NCBI RefSeq assembly: GCF_020521555.1
Contig: NZ_BPWA01000001.1
Span: forward strand, 1,984,001-2,048,000
Source: Rodentibacter sp. JRC1
Lineage (GTDB): Bacteria > Pseudomonadota > Gammaproteobacteria > Enterobacterales > Pasteurellaceae
Direction of reading: 5' to 3'
DNA length: 64,000 nucleotides
The notes beneath the pieces were generated by a model. It was given only the letters and a program-made list of their open reading frames with translations. It did not search any database and was not told the origin of the DNA. Shown piece by piece: positions 59,185-64,000 of this stretch (its first letter is position 1; every line of letters starts with the position of its first letter). The translations under genes and the position numbers were made by a program.

Positions 59185-60255
59185 ATGAAAAAAACTGCAA
59201 TCGCATTAGTTGTAGCCGGCTTAGCCGCAGCTTCTGTAGCTCAAGCAGCACCGCAAGAAAACACTTTCTATGTTGGTGCTAAAGCAGGTCAAGCGTCAGC
59301 GCACGATGGTATCCGTGCAAATGCTAAGCTCGATGGTCTTGGCTACAATCGTAATTCTTTCACCTACGGTGTATTTGGTGGTTACCAAATCTTAAACCGT
59401 GACAACTTAGGTTTAGCGGTTGAATTAGGTTATGACGATTTCGGTCGTATTAAAGGGCGTAACGCTGGTCAAACTGTTTTCAAACACACTAACCACGGTG
59501 CACACTTAGGTTTGAAAGGTAGCTACAATTTGGGTGGCTTAGTGTCTGCATTAGACGGCTTAGATTTCTACGGTCGTGCGGCGGCAGCATTAGTTCGTTC
59601 AGACTATAAATACTATGATGCAAACGGAAGCCGTAACCATGCGGAAGGTGCTCACAGCTTAAAAGTGTCTCCAATGTTTGCAGCAGGTTTCGAGTATGCA
59701 ATGCCTTCATTACCGGAGTTAGCATTCCGTCTTGAATATCAATGGTTAACAAGCGTTGGTAAAGATAACAAATTAGCTGAAAACGCAGATTACACACCAT
59801 GGATCGGTTCTATCAATGCCGGTTTATCTTACCGTTTCGGTCAAGGTGCTGCACCTGTAGTTGCACCTGAAGTTGTAAGCAAAACTTTCAACTTGAACTC
59901 TGATGTAACTTTCGCTTTCGGTAAAGCTAACTTAAAACCGCAAGCTCAAGCGACTTTAGACGGTATCTACGGTGAAATCGCTCAAGTTAGCAACGCTAAA
60001 GTAGGTGTTGCAGGTTACACAGACCGTATCGGTTCTGAAAAAACCAACTTAAAATTATCTCAACGTCGTGCAGACACCGTAGCTAACTACTTAGTAGCTA
60101 AAGGTGTTCCGGCACAAGACATCACTGCAACCGGTTACGGTAAAGCAAACCCTGTTACTGGTGCAACTTGTGACGCGGTTAAAGGTCGTAAAGCGCTTAT
60201 CGCTTGTTTAGCACCGGATCGTCGTGTTGAAATCGCAGTTAACGGTACTAAATAA
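59185..60255 (+). CDS. ompA: OmpA-family outer membrane protein (P5-like)
   Basis: Major outer-membrane protein tying membrane and peptidoglycan. The 356 residues start with a signal peptide (MKKTAIALVVAGLAAASVAQA, cleaved before APQEN), then an eight-stranded beta barrel (about 22-205, beginning TFYVGAKAGQAS), a PVVAPEV linker and the C-terminal OmpA domain (NLNSDVTFAFGKANL, GYTDRIGSEKTNLKLSQRRA) with the Asp and Arg that bind diaminopimelate. ATG 59185 has GAGG upstream; an in-frame ATG at 59161 would spoil the signal peptide. Codon use looks strongly biased, as for highly expressed genes. Haemophilus homologues act as adhesins with variable surface loops. Confidence 0.96.
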   Translation: MKKTAIALVVAGLAAASVAQAAPQENTFYVGAKAGQASAHDGIRANAKLDGLGYNRNSFTYGVFGGYQILNRDNLGLAVELGYDDFGRIKGRNAGQTVFKHTNHGAHLGLKGSYNLGGLVSALDGLDFYGRAAAALVRSDYKYYDANGSRNHAEGAHSLKVSPMFAAGFEYAMPSLPELAFRLEYQWLTSVGKDNKLAENADYTPWIGSINAGLSYRFGQGAAPVVAPEVVSKTFNLNSDVTFAFGKANLKPQAQATLDGIYGEIAQVSNAKVGVAGYTDRIGSEKTNLKLSQRRADTVANYLVAKGVPAQDITATGYGKANPVTGATCDAVKGRKALIACLAPDRRVEIAVNGTK

Positions 60256-60286
60256 TCCTATTTGGTATCCTTAGCGGATTAAATGG

Positions 60287-60321
60287 AAAAAGACCTAAAC
60301 CTTGGTTTAGGTCTTTTCTTT
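60287..60321 (+). terminator. Terminator after ompA
   Basis: AAAAGACCTAAACC and GGTTTAGGTCTTTT form a stem of about 13 bp with a tiny loop, followed by CTTTTG. Confidence 0.9.
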
Positions 60322-60388
60322 TGTATGCTTAGAATAAGCATAACAATAATATCTTTAAAAAATTTTATTTATTAATAGGAATATTCTT

Positions 60389-60970
60389 ATGAAAAAGTGG
60401 TTTGTCATTATCCTTGTTGCCGTAGTGGCGGGATTTACTTTAATGTCTAGTTATAATGGTTTAGTGAAAGCGGAAGAAGAAATTGATTCTGTCTGGGCAA
60501 ATGTGGAATCTTCTTATCAACGCCGTGCTGATCTTATTCCGAATTTAGTGAATACAGTGAAAGGTCAAGCAAATTTTGAACAACAAACTTTAACCAACGT
60601 GATCGAAGCCCGTGCAAAAGCGACACAAACTAAAATTGATCCCTCAAATATGACGGAAGAACAGCTTACACAATTTCAACAAAACCAAAATCAAGTGGGA
60701 TCGGCATTATCCCGTTTGCTTGTAACGGTTGAGCAATATCCGCAATTAAAAGCGCACGAAGGTTTTATGAATTTACAATCTCAACTTGAAGGTACGGAAA
60801 ATCGAATTAATGTTGCCCGTAATAAATTTAATGAGGCTGCTCGTGTGTATAACCAAAAAGTACGTCAATTCCCAACAAAATTTGCCGCAATGATTCTTGG
60901 TTTTAAAGAAAAACCTTATTTCAAATCAACGGCAGGTGCTGAAAATGCTCCGACTGTGAATTTTAATTAG
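60389..60970 (+). CDS. lemA: LemA-family membrane protein
   Basis: A 193-residue protein with an N-terminal membrane segment (WFVIILVAVVAGFTLMSSYNG) and the LemA helical domain; blocks IDSVWANVESSYQRRADLIPNLVNTVKG and ARNKFNEAARVYNQKVRQFP identify the family (residues about 34-61 and 148-168). Function is not established. Expressed with two TPM-domain genes, a pairing seen in many bacteria. Confidence 0.93.
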   Translation: MKKWFVIILVAVVAGFTLMSSYNGLVKAEEEIDSVWANVESSYQRRADLIPNLVNTVKGQANFEQQTLTNVIEARAKATQTKIDPSNMTEEQLTQFQQNQNQVGSALSRLLVTVEQYPQLKAHEGFMNLQSQLEGTENRINVARNKFNEAARVYNQKVRQFPTKFAAMILGFKEKPYFKSTAGAENAPTVNFN

Positions 60971-60979
60971 GATAAGATA

Positions 60980-61429
60980 ATGAAATTCTTTTCAAGGATT
61001 CCTGTCGATAAAAAACAAATCGAGGCGGCAATTGTTCGCCTCGAAAGCCAAAGTTCGGCAGAATTGCGCGTATATATTGAGAGGAAATTACCTAAGTCTT
61101 CAAAAAACTTATCGGCAATAGCACGGGCTTTACAGGTATTTAATGATCTGGAGATGCACAAAACCGCAGAGCAAAATGCCGTATTAATCTATGTCGGGTA
61201 TAAAGATCATCTTTGTGCGATTGTCGGTGATAAAGGGATTCACCAATTTGTCGATGCGACTTATTGGCAGAAACAATGTGATCTGATGATCTCCCAATTC
61301 AAGCAAGGGGCTTATACCCAAGGCATTGTTGAAGCAATTAATCGTATTACCGAAATCTTAATAACACATTTCCCGGTTCAACCGAATGACCGAAATGAAT
61401 TATCGAATGAGGTAATTATTCATGACTAG
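60980..61429 (+). CDS. Small TPM-domain protein without signal peptide
   Basis: A 149-residue protein with TPM (YgcG/TLP18.3) features: ESQSSAELRVYIERKLP, NAVLIYVGYKDHLCAIVGDKGI and FKQGAYTQGIVEAINRITEIL. No signal peptide or membrane segment is evident, unlike the next gene, so it is probably cytoplasmic or peripheral. It starts nine bases after lemA and overlaps the following gene by eight bases (ATGACTAG). Function unknown; the family includes proteins for photosystem repair and envelope homeostasis. Confidence 0.82.
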   Translation: MKFFSRIPVDKKQIEAAIVRLESQSSAELRVYIERKLPKSSKNLSAIARALQVFNDLEMHKTAEQNAVLIYVGYKDHLCAIVGDKGIHQFVDATYWQKQCDLMISQFKQGAYTQGIVEAINRITEILITHFPVQPNDRNELSNEVIIHD

Positions 61430-62204
61430 ATTGTTGCAGATTATGAAAAGTGCGGTTGTTTTTAGCATTATTTTTTGGGTGAATTTCGTCTCTGCTGCGC
61501 AGTTTCCGCCTACGCCAACCCCTTTTCATTATGTGAATGATTACACGAATACTCTGTCATCTCAACAGCAGCAAATTCTTGAAAATAAACTGATCGCTTA
61601 TGGTAATTCGACAAGCTCACAAATCGCGGTTGTCATCGTGCCCACAACAGGTGAATATGAAATTGCCGATTATGCTTTTGCTTTGGGCGATAAATGGGGA
61701 ATTGGACGTAAGCAGTTAAATAATGGCGTGTTAATGCTGATTGCGAAAAATGACCGCAAAGTTTTTATCGCCACAGGACAAGGTTTGGAAGGGGTATTGC
61801 CTGATGCTTTTTTATCACAAGTTATTCGCCATGCGATTTTGCCTCAATTTAAGCAAGGACAATATGCGCAAGGCATAAATGACGGCTTAAATGACATCAT
61901 TGCAGCCAGCCAAGGGGAATACGGTGCTTATCAGACGGAAGAAAGTGAATTTGAACAATATATTCCTTTCATTATGGTGTTGGTATTTATCGCTTTTGTT
62001 GTGTTTGGTGAATATCTGTATCATAAGGATGAAGTCTATATCAGCCCGAATCAGCGTGATCAATTAAATCGTATTGTGCGTCAATCTACATTATCCCGCC
62101 GCCGTAGCGGTTCAGGTTTTGGTGGCGGATTCGGAGGCGGCTCATCAGGCGGAGGCTTTGGTGGTGGCGGTTTTGGCGGCGGTGGAGCCGGCGGAAGTTG
62201 GTAA
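61422..62204 (+). CDS. Exported TPM-domain (YgcG-like) protein with Gly-rich tail
   Basis: 260 residues. N-terminal signal segment (LLQIMKSAVVFSIIFWVNFVSAA), TPM domain (about 30-165, with VNDYTNTLSSQQQQILENKL, QIAVVIVPTTGEYEIADYA and NNGVLMLIAKNDRKVFIATGQGLEG), then a membrane segment (FIMVLVFIAFVVFGEYLY, about 185-203) and a basic then Gly/Ser-rich C-terminus ending GGGAGGSW. This is the standard YgcG layout. Third gene of the lemA cluster. Confidence 0.88.
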   Translation: MTRLLQIMKSAVVFSIIFWVNFVSAAQFPPTPTPFHYVNDYTNTLSSQQQQILENKLIAYGNSTSSQIAVVIVPTTGEYEIADYAFALGDKWGIGRKQLNNGVLMLIAKNDRKVFIATGQGLEGVLPDAFLSQVIRHAILPQFKQGQYAQGINDGLNDIIAASQGEYGAYQTEESEFEQYIPFIMVLVFIAFVVFGEYLYHKDEVYISPNQRDQLNRIVRQSTLSRRRSGSGFGGGFGGGSSGGGFGGGGFGGGGAGGSW

Positions 62205-62286
62205 ATCCTACATAAATACTCAAGTTATAATTTGTGATGTTTTTAACTTATGTTAAAATGCCCGCTCGTTTTTTATGGGGAACATT

Positions 62287-62613
62287 ATGGAAACTTTAGA
62301 TAAAATTAAGAAACAAATCAGCGAAAATCCGATTTTAATTTATATGAAAGGATCGCCAAAACTGCCTTCTTGTGGTTTTTCTGCACGTGCGGTTGAAGCC
62401 TTAATAAACTGCAAAGTGCCTTTTGGTTATGTCGATATCTTACAACATCCTGATATTCGGGCAGCGTTGCCGAGTTATGCAAATTGGCCGACTTTCCCTC
62501 AATTATGGGTTGAAGGTGAATTGGTCGGCGGGTGCGATATTATTTTGGAAATGTATCAAGCCGGTGAATTGCAAACTCTGTTAAGCGAAGTCGCTGCCAA
62601 GCACCAAGCATAA
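62287..62613 (+). CDS. grxD: Monothiol glutaredoxin Grx4
   Basis: Fe-S cluster carrier of 108 residues. The CGFS motif (PSCGFSARAVEAL), the GSH-binding WPTFPQLWVEGELVGGCDI and the initial ENPILIYMKGSP are diagnostic of monothiol glutaredoxins that bridge a [2Fe-2S] with glutathione. I start at ATG 62287, where GGGGA lies five bases upstream; the ATG at 62275 includes that ribosome site. Confidence 0.96.
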   Translation: METLDKIKKQISENPILIYMKGSPKLPSCGFSARAVEALINCKVPFGYVDILQHPDIRAALPSYANWPTFPQLWVEGELVGGCDIILEMYQAGELQTLLSEVAAKHQA

Positions 62614-62627
62614 TGTATTTAGAGCTT

Positions 62628-62655
62628 AAACCCGCTTTTTGCGGGTTTTCTTTTG
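62628..62655 (+). terminator. Terminator after grxD
   Basis: AAACCCGC (62628-62635) and GCGGGTTT (62641-62648) form an 8 bp stem with loop TTTTT, followed by TCTTTTG. Confidence 0.9.
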
Positions 62656-62725
62656 CTTGAATTTTGTGATTCGTTTTATCGTAAAGTGCTTGTATATTAT
62701 AAAGCATTTGTATAGACTTCCACAC

Positions 62726-62805
62726 AATTAGTCGGGGTGCCAACTTGTTTGGCTGAGAAATACCCGTGAACCTGAAACAGATAATGCTGGCGTAGGAAAC
62801 TAATT
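62726..62805 (+). promoter_or_regulatory. TPP riboswitch (THI element)
   Basis: Outer stem AATTAGT (62726-62732) with ACTAATT (62799-62805). The conserved blocks are GGGGTGCC, GGCTGAGAAATACCCGTGAA, CCTGAA and ATAATGCTGGCGTAGG, the hallmark of the thiamine-pyrophosphate aptamer. It precedes thiB by 45 bases; control of translation through the AAGGA site or of elongation is likely, lowering transporter expression when TPP is ample. Confidence 0.95.
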
Positions 62806-62849
62806 CTTTTTCATTAGGCTGTTTCTTCACTTTTTATAAGGATGGCATT

Positions 62850-63926
62850 ATGAAAAAAACACGCTTCATTTTATACGCAATCGCTTCAGCAATTGCTATG
62901 GTTTCGCCACCGTCGGCTAAGCCGATGTTCAAAAAACTGTTGTTTTTTGTAACCGCACTTTTTGTTTCATCTCCTTTTACTCAAGCTGCACCGCAACCTT
63001 TAACGGTCTATACTTATGATTCTTTCAGCGCTGATTGGAGTGCCGGCCCGAAAGTTAAAAATGGTTTTGAAAAACAATTCCCTCAGTGTCAATTAAATTA
63101 TGTCGCTTTTGATAATAACGGTACTCTGTTTAATCGTGTACGTTTGGAAGGCAAGAAAATTAAAGCGGACATCGTTTTGGGGTTAGATAATCACCAAATT
63201 GATGAAGCGGAAAAACTCGCAATGTTTGAGCCGAATCAAGTTGATCTCAATAAACTTGCGTTGCCGTTAGAATGGGATAATCGTACTTTTTTACCTTTCG
63301 ATTTTGCGAAATACGCTTTTATTTACGATAAAAATAAATTAACCAATCCGCCAAAAAGCCTGAAGGAATTGATTGAACGAAAAGATTTAAAAGTGTTATA
63401 TCAAGATCCGCGCACCAGCAGTATCGGACGAGGTTTATTACTTTGGGTGAATACGCTTTATCCGCAAGCTGAAATTGAAAATATGTGGAAAGCGTTAGCT
63501 GAACATACGGTTACCGTAACGAAAGGTTGGACTGAAGCCTATGGTGCCTTTTTAAAAGGTGAGGGGGATTTGGTATTAAGCACCAACACTTCACCGATTT
63601 ATCATCTTCTTTCCGAACAGAAAGAGAATTATATGGCGACTGATTTTGCAGAAGGTGGCGTGTTGCAAGTGGAAGTTGCGGCGAAAGTGGCGAATCGTAG
63701 TAATCGTTGTGCCGATCATTTCCTTGAATACTTGCTTTCACCGGAAGCGCAAGCCGATATAGCAAAAAATAACGTGATGTTACCGGTGATTAATACGGCG
63801 ATTGAAAGCAATATCGATGCCCTAAAGGAGCATACTCAACATAGTGTTGTTCTGGATACATCAAAAGTAACCGGTGAACATTTAAAAAACTGGATTAATC
63901 AATGGCAAAAGGCACTTTCTAAATAA
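62850..63926 (+). CDS. thiB: Thiamine ABC transporter periplasmic binding protein
   Basis: Binds thiamine and its phosphates for ThiPQ. The 358 residues include PLTVYTYDSFSADWSAGPKVKNGFE, KADIVLGLDNH, FDFAKYAFIYDK and DPRTSSIGRGLLLW, characteristic of TbpA/ThiB (mature start about residue 47). The N-terminus is odd: MKKTRFILYAIASAIAMVSP followed by a second, conventional signal peptide MFKKLLFFVTALFVSSPFTQA beginning at residue 26. Only the upstream ATG has a ribosome site (AAGGA, seven bases away). The second signal peptide is encoded over an uptake signal (AACCGCACTTTT). Confidence 0.93.
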   Translation: MKKTRFILYAIASAIAMVSPPSAKPMFKKLLFFVTALFVSSPFTQAAPQPLTVYTYDSFSADWSAGPKVKNGFEKQFPQCQLNYVAFDNNGTLFNRVRLEGKKIKADIVLGLDNHQIDEAEKLAMFEPNQVDLNKLALPLEWDNRTFLPFDFAKYAFIYDKNKLTNPPKSLKELIERKDLKVLYQDPRTSSIGRGLLLWVNTLYPQAEIENMWKALAEHTVTVTKGWTEAYGAFLKGEGDLVLSTNTSPIYHLLSEQKENYMATDFAEGGVLQVEVAAKVANRSNRCADHFLEYLLSPEAQADIAKNNVMLPVINTAIESNIDALKEHTQHSVVLDTSKVTGEHLKNWINQWQKALSK

Positions 63927-64000
63927 TGAGTCGTATGGTGCCATTATTTTCTCATCCGCATTTTCGTCCCCGTCATTATATCGGCGGAAGTGCGGTCGTT
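63926..64000 (+). CDS. thiP: Thiamine ABC transporter permease ThiP (5' end only)
   Basis: The ATG at 63926 overlaps the thiB stop (TAATG) and the frame MSRMVPLFSHPHFRPRHYIG stays open to the window edge, 25 codons. The position after thiB and the short basic N-terminus before a first membrane segment fit ThiP, but too little is visible for motif support. An uptake signal (AAGTGCGGT) lies in these codons. Confidence 0.75.
   Translation, partial: MSRMVPLFSHPHFRPRHYIGGSAVV

Overview
The window is chromosomal DNA of a Pasteurellaceae bacterium of the Haemophilus/Aggregatibacter group. The strongest sign is the nine-base uptake signal AAGTGCGGT/ACCGCACTT, which recurs through the sequence inside genes and, as inverted pairs, in terminators. 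Protein sequences and local gene orders closely resemble what I remember of Haemophilus influenzae, although the blocks are joined in a different order. The species cannot be fixed from the sequence alone; the insertion sequences and dispersed repeats make an Aggregatibacter or H. parainfluenzae-like organism plausible.

Layout. 1-6.5 kb: respiratory formate dehydrogenase (fdnG with in-frame selenocysteine UGA, fdxH, fdnI, fdhE) with divergent fdhD. 6.6-12.8 kb: SOS helicase uvrD and a peptide/heme-type ABC transporter dppBCDF. 13-16.6 kb: sotB, an AsmA-like protein, dcd and udk. 16.7-22.1 kb: a hexose-phosphate-type ABC transporter with two tandem binding proteins (afuA, afuA, afuB, afuC). 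22.1-24.9 kb: a mobile-element cluster holding a MITE-like repeat, an IS110-family element with an amber-interrupted transposase, and an IS150-like IS3-family element. 25-31 kb: nrdD behind two NrdR boxes and an FNR-like site, grpE, nadK, and recN behind a LexA box. 31-40 kb: DUF441 and DUF423 proteins, hrpA, nudF, cpdA, yjdM, ytfJ and an MFS transporter. 40-44 kb: cysS, ppiB, yjjV, nrdG and the 4.5S signal recognition particle RNA. 44-49.6 kb: cydC, cydD, trxB, ybbN. 49.7-52.9 kb: a gluconate module (gntP, gntK, gntR) with two GntR operators and two CRP sites. 53-54 kb: selD, itself a selenoprotein gene. 54.3-58.8 kb: hemH, a hotdog thioesterase, ydiJ. 59-62.2 kb: ompA, lemA and two TPM-domain genes. 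62.3-64 kb: grxD and a TPP-riboswitch-controlled thiamine transporter (thiB, start of thiP).

Functionally the window leans to facultative anaerobic life: selenium-dependent formate oxidation (fdn genes plus selD), anaerobic dNTP synthesis (nrdD, nrdG), cytochrome bd assembly (cydDC) and FNR-like sites. DNA repair genes uvrD and recN each carry a LexA box. Sugar acquisition genes (afu, gnt) carry CRP-like sites.

The most interesting non-coding content is a family of short elements with terminal inverted repeats near TATTATGTATCAGTTGCAC at several gene-block junctions, a candidate IS110 bridge RNA, an IS150-like element sitting inside an uptake-signal terminator, and a structured, terminator-ended region after recN. 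I found no CRISPR array, tRNA, rRNA or prophage, and no clear multi-gene novel system.
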